From assembly GCA_003216465.1 (NCBI GenBank), contig QCIU01000001.1, positions 235,638 to 299,637 on the forward strand: 64,000 nucleotides of DNA, given 5' to 3'. The stretch is from Prochlorococcus sp. AG-402-N10 (GTDB lineage: Bacteria; Cyanobacteriota; Cyanobacteriia; PCC-6307; Cyanobiaceae). The translations under genes and the position numbers were made by a program. Positions 40,330 to 52,939 of the stretch are shown here, in pieces. The first letter of the stretch is position 1, and every line of letters starts with the position of its first letter. A model generated the notes under the pieces. It was not told where the DNA came from and did not search any database. It was given only the letters and a program-made list of their open reading frames with translations.

Positions 40330-41612
40330 AAATTCTTTATCTCATCAGATAGTTTAAGAAATTCCTTTTTAAAACCTAGAAGATTCCTATTGCTAATACC
40401 ACCAATAATTAATTTATTTGTATTTTCATTAATTAAAATCCATATTTGGTTTGTAGGAATAAGACTAAGGATTGTTCCACTAATTATTAAAACAAAAGAT
40501 AAATATATGAAAGGGATGGAGGGATCATTTTTAATAATCAAGCCACTACTGGGAATAATTTTTTTTAAAGATAATTTTGAAGAATTTATTTCTGTTGGAT
40601 CATTATTTAAGTAAACAAAACTTTCAGAAAAGTTCTCAATATTTGAGATTTTAAGAGGGCCATTTTCATTATCAATAGTTAGAAGATAATTTTTTTTGTT
40701 TTCTTTGCCCAATTCAATTAGTAAGCCCCAAATTTGATCTCCTATCTCAGGGATTGGTTTTAATTCTAGTTGGTAAAGAATATCATCTATTTCAATAATA
40801 ATATTTGAGACAGACCAATCAGCTTGATAAATAGTTAAACCTTTGAATCTAATAGGGTAATTTACTTTAGTTGTTTTTATTTCTTTTAACATTGGCTCTT
40901 CTGAAAAGAAATCTAAATTGGATATGAATTGCTTTGGCTTGCCATCACTTTCGCGTTCTATTAGAAAGTTGTTAAGTTTTATTGTGACTTTAGAGTTGGT
41001 ACTCTCATTTATTAAATCTAAACTTTCTCCTAATTTTAAAAATTGCTCTTTAGATTGGATAGTGAAATTCCCATATGCAGAGCCAATTAGTAATATAATC
41101 AGCCCGATATGAACAACTATTGGGCCAAGTTTTCCTATTAAACCTTTTCTTGCAGATAAGCGATTTTCAAATTTTGAAATGCTCCAACCTTTTTTTCTAA
41201 GTAAACGATCAGCTTCTGATATATGATCTCCATCTCGTTTAATTTCATAATTTGATAATAATTGGAGTTTATAGAACCTTTTTTCAACCTTATAGTCAGT
41301 CCATTTTAGTGCAGCTTTTAAAGATGGTATTTGCCTCCTAAAGCTGCAAGCTGCTAGAGAAATACAAAGAAGTATTAATGAAAATACAAACCAATTACTT
41401 GTGTAAATATGATCTAATTGAAGTTTTAGAACGTACTTACCATCTATAAAACCTAGAATTGGAGTTTCATTATAGAAATCAATATATTCTTGTTGATTAT
41501 TTCCTTGTGGTATTAACGTTCCAAAACCACTTGAAATGGCAATGAAAATTATTAATGAAATTGCAAATCTTAAACTTGATATTTTTAAAATAAAATTCTT
41601 AAAAACAGTCAT
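40326..41612 (-). CDS. ccsB: Cytochrome c biogenesis protein CcsB (ResB-like)
   Basis: 428 aa; [32 protein letters not shown]; adjacent to ccdA. Confidence 0.9.
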   Translation of the reverse strand: MTVFKNFILKISSLRFAISLIIFIAISSGFGTLIPQGNNQQEYIDFYNETPILGFIDGKYVLKLQLDHIYTSNWFVFSLILLCISLAACSFRRQIPSLKAALKWTDYKVEKRFYKLQLLSNYEIKRDGDHISEADRLLRKKGWSISKFENRLSARKGLIGKLGPIVVHIGLIILLIGSAYGNFTIQSKEQFLKLGESLDLINESTNSKVTIKLNNFLIERESDGKPKQFISNLDFFSEEPMLKEIKTTKVNYPIRFKGLTIYQADWSVSNIIIEIDDILYQLELKPIPEIGDQIWGLLIELGKENKKNYLLTIDNENGPLKISNIENFSESFVYLNNDPTEINSSKLSLKKIIPSSGLIIKNDPSIPFIYLSFVLIISGTILSLIPTNQIWILINENTNKLIIGGISNRNLLGFKKEFLKLSDEIKNF

Positions 41613-42269
41613 TTAAATCCAATTTGAGATTAAATTTAAAATTCCTAAAGATACTAAAAAAACTCCACTTAAAGTAGGGATTATTTGACTATATTTTCTA
41701 AGTTCTAGAAATCGCTTTAAATTTTCAGTTGTCACTCCTGCAAGAATTAATGGTATTACTTGACCAAGTCCAAAGAAGAATAAAAAAATTATAGAAATTG
41801 TAGGGTTTTTAGTTTGTGATACCCATGCTAAAAGGGTGGCTAAAACAGGAGTTATGCAAGGCGAAGAGGCAAGGCCAAAAGCTATACCTAATACAAAAGG
41901 TGTTAGTAATGAAGGTATTTTTTCTTCCATAAATCGTAAGTCAGGACCATTTGGTAATTGGAATTTTATAATCCCCAATAGATTTAAACCCATAATTATT
42001 GCTATAAAAGCGACTAAAGATGTGTAGTAAGAGGGCAATTGCCCATATATTTTGCCTAAAAATCCACTTAATGCCCCCAATGTAATTAGCGAAAAAATAA
42101 CCCCAACTGAAAAACTTATAAGTTTAAATTTATTATTATTAGTTCCTCCAACATAGGCAATTGTAATTGGTAGTAATGATATAGAACATGGACCAAGACT
42201 TGTTAAGAGACCTGCAGTAAAGACTAATAATATAGTAAATGGGCCTGGATGATTAAGACCTTGCTCCAT
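41613..42269 (-). CDS. ccdA: Cytochrome c biogenesis thiol transporter CcdA
   Basis: 218 aa; AGLLTSLGPCSISLLP and GLASSPCITPVLATLL paired Cys-Pro motifs. Confidence 0.93.
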   Translation of the reverse strand: MEQGLNHPGPFTILLVFTAGLLTSLGPCSISLLPITIAYVGGTNNNKFKLISFSVGVIFSLITLGALSGFLGKIYGQLPSYYTSLVAFIAIIMGLNLLGIIKFQLPNGPDLRFMEEKIPSLLTPFVLGIAFGLASSPCITPVLATLLAWVSQTKNPTISIIFLFFFGLGQVIPLILAGVTTENLKRFLELRKYSQIIPTLSGVFLVSLGILNLISNWI

Positions 42270-42354
42270 TAATGAATTACCTTTTTGAGCTAATTCTGAA
42301 ATAACTAAATTAATTGATGCGATAATGAAGAATCTAAAATCCTCTAAATTCTAA

Positions 42355-43584
42355 CTAATTGAGAGACTTTCGTGCACTAAAAATGCCTATAAAACCTGTT
42401 GACTCTAGTGAACATCTCAACAACATACCAATCACAAAAAATGAAGATAATAAGGAATTACCTCCGTAACTTACAAAAGGTAATGGTAGCCCTGTTGTTG
42501 GCATAGTCCCTGTTGCTACGGCAATATGCATTATAGATTGACCTACAAGTAAGATTGCACATCCAATAGCGACTAACTTTGTATAGTTATTCCTACATTT
42601 TATTGCAATTCGTAAGCTTATATAAGAAAAAAGAACTAAAAACCCTAGCAATAATGTTGATCCTAATAAACCAAATTCTTCTGCAAAAATTGCAAAAATA
42701 AAATCTGTGCTTTGAATTGGTAAGTACTGCATTTTTTGTGTAGAAAGCCCAAATCCTTGTCCAAAAAATCCTCCTGAACCTATTGCTAATAAACTTTGAA
42801 TTAATTGATACCCATTACCTTCTGCATCTTTCCAAGGATCTATAAATGATATAACTCTTAGCTTTTGATATTCATTACTCAAAATACTAATGCAACCACT
42901 TACAAATCCTAATGAAGCTACTGATATTAGTGAACTGAATTTAACACCCCCACATAAACCCATTATCCAAAAAAGAATTCCTGTTAATCCTGCCGTACTT
43001 AAATTAGGTTGCTTCATTATTAATAAAATTAATAATCCAAAACTACATAATGAAATAATTTTTTTTTTATTTTTAGCTAAATTCCAATGTGCAAATAAGT
43101 TAGCTGCTTCTAAAATTGAAAATGGTTTAATCAATTCAGAAGGTTGAATTTGTAGAGGACCAATAATTAACCATCTTGAAGAACCATTTACCGTAGTACC
43201 AAAAAATACAGTTAACATTATCAAGAAAATTAAGAAGTAAAAAATAATCTTTGAAATTTTTAAGAGATCTCTAATATTTGTACTTAAAACAAAATAAAAA
43301 AAAGTTAATCCTGGAATGCACCAAATAATTTGTCTTTTTAAATAGTAAGCCCAATCTCCCATTTCCTTGCTGGCTACCCACCAACTTGCAGAACCAAGAA
43401 TAAATAAACCTAAAATAGACCAAATACTTATTAATACAATAAGAAGTTTTCCTTCATAAGGCCATATTTCCCAAGGTAAAGGCAATAAAGCATCCTTGAA
43501 AAAGTTAGATTTACTTACTGAATCAAAAGTACTACTTCTTTTAAAAGCAAGTTTATAATTATTAGCTGCTTTACTTATCCTCAC
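42355..43584 (-). CDS. ftsW: FtsW family cell-division protein (SEDS)
   Basis: 409 aa; NGSSRWLIIGPLQIQPSELIKP, DFIFAIFAEEFGLLG, GLPLPFVSYGGNSLL. Confidence 0.9.
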   Translation of the reverse strand: MRISKAANNYKLAFKRSSTFDSVSKSNFFKDALLPLPWEIWPYEGKLLIVLISIWSILGLFILGSASWWVASKEMGDWAYYLKRQIIWCIPGLTFFYFVLSTNIRDLLKISKIIFYFLIFLIMLTVFFGTTVNGSSRWLIIGPLQIQPSELIKPFSILEAANLFAHWNLAKNKKKIISLCSFGLLILLIMKQPNLSTAGLTGILFWIMGLCGGVKFSSLISVASLGFVSGCISILSNEYQKLRVISFIDPWKDAEGNGYQLIQSLLAIGSGGFFGQGFGLSTQKMQYLPIQSTDFIFAIFAEEFGLLGSTLLLGFLVLFSYISLRIAIKCRNNYTKLVAIGCAILLVGQSIMHIAVATGTMPTTGLPLPFVSYGGNSLLSSFFVIGMLLRCSLESTGFIGIFSARKSLN

Positions 43585-43852
43585 TTTAACGCTTGTAGAT
43601 ATACTATTGAGACGTTAAATAACTACTTTGCCAAGTCTTTAGACTATGTTTTGAAGTGAATTTAAATTATCTTGAAAAAGATTAATAAAATTCATTACAT
43701 CCTAAGACATTTAAGAAATATATCAAATATCACAAATCTTAAGAATTCGGACGTTAAACCAAAAAGACCTAGCTAAAAGACCCCTTCCTATGATAGATTC
43801 CGTGGGTTTATATACTTAATCTTAAATCTGTATAAAGGGGGTTTTCTAAATT

Positions 43853-44329
43853 ATGTTCACGTCAGTGGACTCAGATAGAAAAATAAATGAACATCTTCCT
43901 GGCAAGAATGTTCATATTTCTCCTGTCCAGGATAATTCTTTCATTAATGAAATTAAATCTGTTTTTGCAAATCAATTTAAAGAAATATTCTCAAATATTG
44001 ATGAATTCACTAAATTGCAAATAACAATTTTTGGGATAACTCTCATCGCAGCCATTTTAGTGGCATCGATAACAGGAATTATAATTGGGTATACTTTTGG
44101 GTTTAGTGTTTTTATAGGTGCCATTGCTGGGATTTTTTACTTACGTTTGCTTGCTAAAAGCATAGGAAAAATAGGAAAAACATCCAGTAGAGTTTCTCAA
44201 TTACAACTATTAGTTCCAATTTGTCTCTTTATTTTTGCTACCAAGCTAGGATCCATAGATATTTTCCCAGCAATGATAGGCTTTTTTATTTATAAGCCTT
44301 CTCTTATATTTTATTTTTCACGTTCTTAA
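43853..44329 (+). CDS. ATP synthase subunit I-like assembly protein (Atp1/AtpI)
   Basis: 158 aa, multiple TM segments, first gene of the atp operon, upstream of subunit a. Confidence 0.8.
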   Translation: MFTSVDSDRKINEHLPGKNVHISPVQDNSFINEIKSVFANQFKEIFSNIDEFTKLQITIFGITLIAAILVASITGIIIGYTFGFSVFIGAIAGIFYLRLLAKSIGKIGKTSSRVSQLQLLVPICLFIFATKLGSIDIFPAMIGFFIYKPSLIFYFSRS

Positions 44330-44375
44330 ATAAATTTTGCTTTTCAAAATTTATTAACTTTTTATCTTAATCAAA

Positions 44376-45101
44376 ATGTTCTTTAACCACTTGCCAACCA
44401 ATTTTGCAGCATTAGAAGTTGGTCAACATCTTTATTGGCAAATTGGAAATATAAGACTTCATGGACAAGTTTTTTTAACTTCTTGGATTTTATTAGGTGC
44501 ATTATTAGTTTTCATTTCTTTAGGGACTAAAAAAATGGAAAATGATCCTAAAGGAATGCAAAATTTACTTGAGTTTTTATGGGACTACATAAGAGATCTT
44601 GCAAGAACTCAAATTGGTGAAAAAGTATATAGGGATTGGATGCCATTTATAGGAACTCTATTTTTATTTGTATTTGTAAGTAATTGGGGAGGGGCATTAA
44701 TACCTTGGAGATTAATAAAGTTACCTAGTGGCGAATTAGGAGCTCCAACAGCAGATATTAATACAACTATTGCATTGGCATTGTTAGTTTCTTTATCTTA
44801 TTTTTATGCAGGGCTAAGTAATAAAGGCTGGAGATATTTCGAATATTATGTTCATCCAACGCCAATAATGCTCCCTTTTAAAATTCTAGAAGACTTTACT
44901 AAACCTTTATCTTTATCTTTTAGGCTTTTTGGAAATATTCTTGCTGATGAACTTGTTGTTGGCGTTTTAGTTTTTCTAGTTCCTTTGGTTTTACCAATTC
45001 CTGTAATGTTTTTGGGGTTGTTCACAAGTGCAATACAAGCGTTAATCTTTGCCACACTAGCTGCTTACTACATAGGAGAAGCAGTAGAGGAACATCATTA
45101 G
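44376..45101 (+). CDS. atpB (a) / atpI: ATP synthase F0 subunit a
   Basis: 241 aa; [33 protein letters not shown]. Confidence 0.96.
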   Translation: MFFNHLPTNFAALEVGQHLYWQIGNIRLHGQVFLTSWILLGALLVFISLGTKKMENDPKGMQNLLEFLWDYIRDLARTQIGEKVYRDWMPFIGTLFLFVFVSNWGGALIPWRLIKLPSGELGAPTADINTTIALALLVSLSYFYAGLSNKGWRYFEYYVHPTPIMLPFKILEDFTKPLSLSFRLFGNILADELVVGVLVFLVPLVLPIPVMFLGLFTSAIQALIFATLAAYYIGEAVEEHH

Positions 45102-45166
45102 CGTCTTTAATACATTTAGACTCTTTTACAAAGGGCCTGTAATCTGCCAAAATATTTAATCGCGTA

Positions 45167-45202
45167 GGTCTGAAAAATCAGACCCATTCTAAAAAAAGAA
45201 TG
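45167..45202 (+). promoter_or_regulatory. Tandem perfect hairpins in the leader of the c-subunit gene
   Basis: GGTCTGA-AAAA-TCAGACC (45167-45184) directly abutting CATTCT-AAAAAA-AGAATG (45185-45202). Confidence 0.75.
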
Positions 45203-45242
45203 TCCAAGCGTGTTAGACAAAAAGATTTATCACAAGCATTAA

Positions 45243-45506
<264 letters not shown>

Positions 45507-45511
45507 AAGTT

Positions 45512-45542
45512 AATATTGCTTTTAATTCCTATTAGCAATATT
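45512..45542 (+). promoter_or_regulatory. Hairpin 5 nt downstream of the c-subunit stop codon
   Basis: AATATTGCT (45512-45520), 13-nt loop, AGCAATATT (45534-45542). Confidence 0.7.
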
Positions 45543-45574
45543 TAAAAATAATTTTTTAACTTCAACTGAAACAT

Positions 45575-46036
45575 ATGTTGGCCTTTGACTTTTTTGGTGC
45601 TACTGAAGGTGGATTATTTGATATAAATGCCACTTTGCCGCTTATGGCAATACAAGTAATTGCCCTTACTTACATACTAAATTCTCTCTTTTTTAAGCCT
45701 GTGGGCAATGTTGTCGAAAAGCGAGAGAAATTTGTAAGTAATAATATTTTGGAGGCTAAAAATAAACTTTCAGAAGTTGAAAAATTAGAAGCTGATTTAT
45801 TAAGCCAGCTTCAAAGTGCTCGTTCTGAAGCTCAAAAAATTGTGAGTGAAGCCGAGAATGAATCTGATAAACTTTATAAAGAGGCTCTTGAACTTGCTAA
45901 TAGTGAAGCAAATGCTTCAAAGGAAAAAGCAAGGTTAGAGATAGAAAATCAGACATCTTCAGCTCGTGACCAACTTTTTAAGCAAGCTGAGGATTTAAGC
46001 GAACTTATTGTTAATAGATTAATTCTAGAAAAATGA
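45575..46036 (+). CDS. atpG (b'): ATP synthase F0 subunit b'
   Basis: 153 aa; N-terminal TM then charged coiled coil; overlaps the b subunit gene by 4 nt. Confidence 0.93.
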   Translation: MLAFDFFGATEGGLFDINATLPLMAIQVIALTYILNSLFFKPVGNVVEKREKFVSNNILEAKNKLSEVEKLEADLLSQLQSARSEAQKIVSEAENESDKLYKEALELANSEANASKEKARLEIENQTSSARDQLFKQAEDLSELIVNRLILEK

Positions 46037-46545
46037 ATTTACCTCTTTTAGCTACAGAAGGTTTTGGATTAAATCTCAATTTATTCGAAACTAACGTTCT
46101 TAATTGGGCGGTAGTTGTTTTTGGCCTTTATAAATTTTTACCAGGTTTTCTGGGTAAAATGCTTCAAAAAAGAAGAGAGGGAATCCTTCTTGAATTAAAA
46201 GATGCAGAAGATCGACTTCTTAAGGCAACACAATCTTTAGAGAAAGCAAAAGCTGACTTATCTTTGGCAGAAGAAAAAGCCAGTCAAATAAAAGCAGATT
46301 CTCTTAAAAGATCTGAATCAATCAGAATGGAAAGCGAGAAAAAAGCTATTGAAGAGATGGCACGAATCAAACAAAGTGCAATCTCTGACGAGAGCTCAGA
46401 AGCCTCACGAGCAATTTCCCAACTTCGTAAAGAAGCTGTTGAAATAGCTATTAATAAAGCTTTAGATTCTCTGCCAAATAGACTTGATCAAACAACTCAA
46501 GAAAATTTGGTAACTCAATCCATAAATAATATTGAGATGAACTAA
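46033..46545 (+). CDS. atpF: ATP synthase F0 subunit b
   Basis: 170 aa; [29 protein letters not shown]; coiled coil. Confidence 0.93.
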   Translation: MNLPLLATEGFGLNLNLFETNVLNWAVVVFGLYKFLPGFLGKMLQKRREGILLELKDAEDRLLKATQSLEKAKADLSLAEEKASQIKADSLKRSESIRMESEKKAIEEMARIKQSAISDESSEASRAISQLRKEAVEIAINKALDSLPNRLDQTTQENLVTQSINNIEMN

Positions 46546-47087
46546 TGCCACTTTTAAATTCAGTCACAACTCCATACGCAGAAGCTTTACTTCAGGTTGT
46601 AAACGAAAATGATCAAACTGAAGAAATGGTTAAGGAAGTAAAACAACTACTTACCTTAATTAATGATGTCCCTGAATTAGGGAAAACATTATCTTCCCCA
46701 GTTTTAGAGACTGTGACTAAGAAAAAAATTATAATTGCAATTTTTTCAGAAAAGATTAATTCTTCCCTTCTAAATTTCTTAAAATTATTGGCTGATAGGC
46801 AAAGAATTGGAATTGTAACTTCAATTCTCGATAGATTTTTAGAAATTTATAGAGAAAATAGTAATATTGCCTTAGCAACTGTTACTTCTGCTGTCGAGCT
46901 TACTGATGACCAAAAAGGTTTAATTACCAAAAAAATAATCAATATAGCTGGAACTGAAAAATTAGAACTTGTAACTAAAATCGACCCATCCCTCATTGGT
47001 GGTTTCGTCGCCAGTGTAGGATCTAAAGTAATTGATGCTAGTCTTGCCTCTCAAATCAGAAAACTTGGTTTGTCACTATCCAAGTAA
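46545..47087 (+). CDS. atpH (delta) / atpD: ATP synthase F1 subunit delta
   Basis: 180 aa; TPYAEALLQV, NFLKLLADRQRI, DPSLIGGFVASVGSKVIDASL. Confidence 0.94.
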   Translation: MPLLNSVTTPYAEALLQVVNENDQTEEMVKEVKQLLTLINDVPELGKTLSSPVLETVTKKKIIIAIFSEKINSSLLNFLKLLADRQRIGIVTSILDRFLEIYRENSNIALATVTSAVELTDDQKGLITKKIINIAGTEKLELVTKIDPSLIGGFVASVGSKVIDASLASQIRKLGLSLSK

Positions 47088-47106
47088 ATTCACAAATCAA
47101 CCTTAA

Positions 47107-48636
<1,530 letters not shown>

Positions 48637-48656
48637 ATTAATTTAAAGGAGATATT

Positions 48657-49607
48657 ATGGCAAATCTTAAAGAAATTAGAGATCGAATTGTTTCTGTTAA
48701 GAATACTAGAAAAATAACAGAAGCTATGAGATTGGTTGCAGCTGCCAAGGTTAGGAGGGCTCAAGATCAAGTATTGAAAAGTAGACCTTTTGCCGACAAA
48801 CTTGCTCGTGTCTTAGAGAATATTCAATCTAGGGTGCAATTTGAAGCTGTAGACTCTCCTCTCTTATCTAAAAGAGACGTTAAAACAATTTCTCTGGTCT
48901 GCATAACTGCTGATAGAGGTTTATGTGGTGGTTACAATACTAATATTATTAAGAAAGTAGAAATTAGGTATGCAGAGCTGATCAAACTAGGTTACGAACC
49001 AAATTTGATTTTAGTAGGGAAAAAGGCAATAGGTTACTTCCAAAATAGGAAGGATAAATACGTAATAAAAAATACATTTAAAGAGCTAGAACAAGTGCCA
49101 ACAGCAATAGATTCCGAAGGGATAACTAATGAAGTTTTAGCTGAATTTTTATCAGAAAACTCAGATAGGGTAGAGATTATCTATACAAAATTCATTACCC
49201 TTGTAAGTTGTGCTCCAGTTGTACAAACATTATTGCCTCTAGATCCTCAAGGAATTGCTGAGGAAAATGATGAGATTTTTAGATTAACCACAAAAAATAG
49301 TAAGTTACTCGTTGAAAAATCCAATATAGAAAAGAATGATTCAGAGAAATTAGCCTCTGATATTGTTTTTGAACAAAGTCCTGATCAGTTACTAGATTCT
49401 TTATTACCTTTGTACTTGCAGAATCAGATACTTAGAGCACTTCAAGAGTCTGCGGCATCGGAACTTGCTTGTAGAATGACTGCTATGAATAATGCGAGTG
49501 ATAATGCTAAAGAATTAGCAAGTACTTTAAACCTTACTTATAACAAAGCGAGACAAGCTGCTATAACTCAGGAAATATTAGAAGTAGTTGGAGGTTCAGC
49601 AGTCTAG
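48657..49607 (+). CDS. atpG (gamma): ATP synthase F1 subunit gamma
   Basis: 316 aa; MANLKEIRDRIVSVKNTRKITEAMRLVAAAKVRRAQ; ITADRGLCGGYNTNI; contains the cyanobacterial-type insertion region. Confidence 0.97.
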   Translation: MANLKEIRDRIVSVKNTRKITEAMRLVAAAKVRRAQDQVLKSRPFADKLARVLENIQSRVQFEAVDSPLLSKRDVKTISLVCITADRGLCGGYNTNIIKKVEIRYAELIKLGYEPNLILVGKKAIGYFQNRKDKYVIKNTFKELEQVPTAIDSEGITNEVLAEFLSENSDRVEIIYTKFITLVSCAPVVQTLLPLDPQGIAEENDEIFRLTTKNSKLLVEKSNIEKNDSEKLASDIVFEQSPDQLLDSLLPLYLQNQILRALQESAASELACRMTAMNNASDNAKELASTLNLTYNKARQAAITQEILEVVGGSAV

Positions 49608-49621
49608 CTGAATCTTTAAAA

Positions 49622-49948
49622 ATGCCGGAATATAATATAAAAGTTGAATTAGAAAAAAAGACGTATGTTTTTTTGTGTCCTGAAGATCAAAATATAATAT
49701 CTGCGGCTAAAGCTAATGGGATTGATTTACCTAGTAGTTGTTGTTCCGGAGTATGTACTAGCTGTGCCTCAATGGTGATTGAGGGATCACTTGAACAGGA
49801 AGATGCAATGGGTTTAAATGATGATTTGAAGGATAAGGGTTTTGCTCTTTTATGTGTCGCTTATCCGAAATCTGATCTCCATATCGTCGTTGGTGATGAA
49901 GTTGAAGATAGTCTATATAACAATCAATTTGGAAAGTATCAAAAATGA
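49622..49948 (+). CDS. 2Fe-2S plant-type ferredoxin
   Basis: 108 aa; LPSSCCSGVCTSCASMV...LLCVAYP. Confidence 0.93.
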   Translation: MPEYNIKVELEKKTYVFLCPEDQNIISAAKANGIDLPSSCCSGVCTSCASMVIEGSLEQEDAMGLNDDLKDKGFALLCVAYPKSDLHIVVGDEVEDSLYNNQFGKYQK

Positions 49949-50148
49949 AATTAAGAAAGGTTGATTTTTATTTGGATTGGCCAGTATCAACAAACATTAT
50001 AAATTTAAGGAGATATATCATAGAAAATCTTATGAAAGAAGGGATAGTCATAAGATGGGCCATAGTCGATATTAAAGCTTCAGGTGATTCTTCTCATATA
50101 AAAAATATAAAAATTAATGCTGTTTTAGTAAGTCCAACTAAACCATAA
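49945..50148 (+). CDS. Hypothetical protein
   Basis: 67 aa; overlaps the ferredoxin by 4 nt, same strand; no family recognised. Confidence 0.65.
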   Translation: MKLRKVDFYLDWPVSTNIINLRRYIIENLMKEGIVIRWAIVDIKASGDSSHIKNIKINAVLVSPTKP

Positions 50149-50167
50149 ATTTCAATCGATATAGTCA

Positions 50168-51235
50168 ATGGCAAAATCACCAACAATATTTATCATTCCA
50201 ACTGGAATTGGATGTGAAATAGGAGGCTTCGCTGGAGATGCCCTTCCTGCTGCAAAATTGTTAGCTTCTGCGAGTGGATGCTTAATTACTCATCCAAATG
50301 TCATGAATGGAGGATCTCTTTCTGAGAAGAATAAAGATATTTTTTATGTAGAAGGTTATAGCTTAGATAGATTCGCTAAAGGAGAAATTGGCCTTAAAAG
50401 TGTAAAACAACAGAAAATCGGAATAATTTTTGATTCTAGTATTGAACATGAAATATTAATGAGACATTTACAAGTCGCAGATGCTTGTGTAGCAACATTA
50501 GGAATTGATGTTGATTCTTATGTATTAACAAAAAAGCCTATAGGTATTGCTATTGACTCTGAATCACAAGGCATTAGTGGAGGTTTAATTGAAAATCCCG
50601 ATACTTTAATTGAAGCTGGAGAAAGCCTAATAAGTAAAGGTATAACTGCAATAGCGATAGTAGCTAAATTCCCTGATAATTTAGATTTGATTGAAACAAA
50701 TTTATATAGGGAAGGGAAAGGAGTTGATCCTATCGCTGGAGTTGAGGCTGTAATAAGTCATTTGATAAGTAAGTTCCTAAAAGTTCCCTGTGCGCATGCA
50801 CCTGCATTAAGTCCAATTCAATTGAATGAAGATTTAGATCCTCGTGCTGCGTCCGAAGAAATAGGATATACATTTTTGCCATCAGTATTGATTGGATTAA
50901 GCAAAGCTCCAGATCTTATAGAATTGTCTGATGAAAATAAAAATATTACCTTACATCCAAGTCATATCGAATCTATTGTTGTTCCAAGTGGGGCATTAGG
51001 TGGAGAAGCAGTATTGGCTGGTATTGAAAGAGGATTAAATATAATTGCCGTTAAAAATGAAAACATATTAAATCTTGATAATCATAATTTCAATTATCCC
51101 AAACTTATTGAAGTAAATAACTACTTTGAGGCAGCAGGTTTAATACTTTCCATTAGAGAGGGAATTAATCCTAAATCAATTCAAAGACCTTTGAAGAATA
51201 TCCAAGAAGCGACTTTTAAGAACCGTCGATCTTAG
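50168..51235 (+). CDS. DUF3326 family protein
   Basis: 355 aa; IIPTGIGCEIGGFAGDALPAAKLLASASGCLITHPNVMNGG is the DUF3326 pattern. Confidence 0.85.
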   Translation: MAKSPTIFIIPTGIGCEIGGFAGDALPAAKLLASASGCLITHPNVMNGGSLSEKNKDIFYVEGYSLDRFAKGEIGLKSVKQQKIGIIFDSSIEHEILMRHLQVADACVATLGIDVDSYVLTKKPIGIAIDSESQGISGGLIENPDTLIEAGESLISKGITAIAIVAKFPDNLDLIETNLYREGKGVDPIAGVEAVISHLISKFLKVPCAHAPALSPIQLNEDLDPRAASEEIGYTFLPSVLIGLSKAPDLIELSDENKNITLHPSHIESIVVPSGALGGEAVLAGIERGLNIIAVKNENILNLDNHNFNYPKLIEVNNYFEAAGLILSIREGINPKSIQRPLKNIQEATFKNRRS

Positions 51236-51237
51236 TT

Positions 51238-52935
51238 TTAGTTAGAGATTGCTATTGGTACTCTCCAGTCGCTTCCGAGTGATTGACTACTTAATTTTAG
51301 TATTGGAGGAGCTTGCTTTCTTTTGAATTCTGCTTTTTTAATTAGTGAAATTATTTTTAAGATTTGTTCTTTGGAATGTCCATCTTGTTCAAGTAATTGC
51401 AAATCTTTTTTTTCTTCAATAATTCCCTTAAGAATTTTATCCAATAAAGAATATGGTGGAAGTGAATCACTATCAAGTTGATTAGGACCAAGCTCAGCGC
51501 TCGGAGCCTTATTGCGGATTGAATCCCCAATAATCTTAACTCTTGTATTTAATTTATATGCTTTTCTACGCTCTAATGAATCTTCACTATCAAGCCAATT
51601 ACACAATTTAAAAACATTAGTTTTATATAAATCACCTATCACAGATAATCCTCCATTCATGTCACCATATAATGTGCAATATCCAACAGCTAGTTCTGAT
51701 TTATTTCCTGTTGAAAGTAACAAATGCTTTTCTTGATTAGCCAAAGCCATTAAAAGTGTGCCCCTTATCCTTGATTGAATGTTTTGATCTGTTATTCCCC
51801 TTACTTTAAAATTGATACTTTCTATAAAAGAGTCTTCAAAAGAGGACATAATACTCTCAATTGAGATCGTTTTTAAAACTATGTTTAGTCTTTGGACTAA
51901 ATCTTTTGCATCGATTTTAGAATGCTTAGAACTCCATTTCGAAGGCATTGATATGCAATATATATTTTCATTTCCTAATGCAGCCGTTGCTATGACTGAT
52001 ACTAGTGCTGAATCAATTCCTCCACTTAATCCAATCAAAGCTGATCTGAATCCGCATTTTTTAGCATAATCCTTTACTCCCAAAACTAAAGCATCAAAAA
52101 CTGAGGAGATTTCAGAACATTTATTTTCAACTTCTAAATTTAAATTTTCATTGATATTCCAACAAGAAGTATCTTCTGAAAAAGATTTTAATTGTTTAAT
52201 TTTAGATCCATTTTTATTTACGATGAAACTATTTCCATCAAAAATTAAATCATCATTAGCTCCTACTTGATTAATGTATACTAGCGGTACTTGAAGATAT
52301 TTAGCAGCAAAACTTGAAATTTTATTTCTTAACTCAAGTTTTTTAAACGTGTATGGAGAGGCTGATAAATTTAATAAAAGATCAATTTTTTTATTCTTTA
52401 AATCTGAAATTGGATTCTCTTTATGAATACCTCTGCCCTCTATATTTTCATTAACCCATAAATCTTCGCATATAGTTATTCCTAGTTTATAAGTTTTGTG
52501 TTTAATTTTTTTGGATATTACAGATACTTTATCCTCCGATCTAAAGTATCGTTTTTCATCAAAAACTTCATAAGTTGGGAGAATAATTTTACGTGCAATC
52601 GTTTTCCATTCACCACCCTCTATTAGAACGATAGAATTATAAAGATTTGGGAAAAAAGAATCATCAATTTTCTCTGCAATTCCTACCGTAATACTTAAAT
52701 CCCCGTATTTTTTGTGAATGGATACTGATAACTGATCTAGGAGGGTATATTGTCTTTCAACTAAATTTTTTTTTAGAAGTAAATCTTTGGCAGGATAACC
52801 CCATAAAGATAATTCTGGAGTGAGAACCATATCAACAGAATTTGAATATGCTGTATCAGCTAAATTCAGTATTTTTTTTGCATTCCCATCTAAATCCCCC
52901 ACAATTGGATTCAATTGAGCAAGGAAAAACTTCAT
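51238..52935 (-). CDS. nadE: Glutamine-dependent NAD+ synthetase
   Basis: 565 aa; N-terminal CN-hydrolase (LTPELSLWGYP, ICEDLW); LIGLSGGIDSALVSVIA; TGNKSELAVGYCTLYGDMNGG. Confidence 0.96.
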   Translation of the reverse strand: MKFFLAQLNPIVGDLDGNAKKILNLADTAYSNSVDMVLTPELSLWGYPAKDLLLKKNLVERQYTLLDQLSVSIHKKYGDLSITVGIAEKIDDSFFPNLYNSIVLIEGGEWKTIARKIILPTYEVFDEKRYFRSEDKVSVISKKIKHKTYKLGITICEDLWVNENIEGRGIHKENPISDLKNKKIDLLLNLSASPYTFKKLELRNKISSFAAKYLQVPLVYINQVGANDDLIFDGNSFIVNKNGSKIKQLKSFSEDTSCWNINENLNLEVENKCSEISSVFDALVLGVKDYAKKCGFRSALIGLSGGIDSALVSVIATAALGNENIYCISMPSKWSSKHSKIDAKDLVQRLNIVLKTISIESIMSSFEDSFIESINFKVRGITDQNIQSRIRGTLLMALANQEKHLLLSTGNKSELAVGYCTLYGDMNGGLSVIGDLYKTNVFKLCNWLDSEDSLERRKAYKLNTRVKIIGDSIRNKAPSAELGPNQLDSDSLPPYSLLDKILKGIIEEKKDLQLLEQDGHSKEQILKIISLIKKAEFKRKQAPPILKLSSQSLGSDWRVPIAISN

Positions 52936-52939
52936 TTAA

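Noticed and set aside
43611-43758. Direct repeat GACGTTAAA at 43611-43619 and 43750-43758 upstream of the atp operon
   Set aside because: Only 9 nt in two copies in AT-rich DNA; too weak to claim as a regulatory site.
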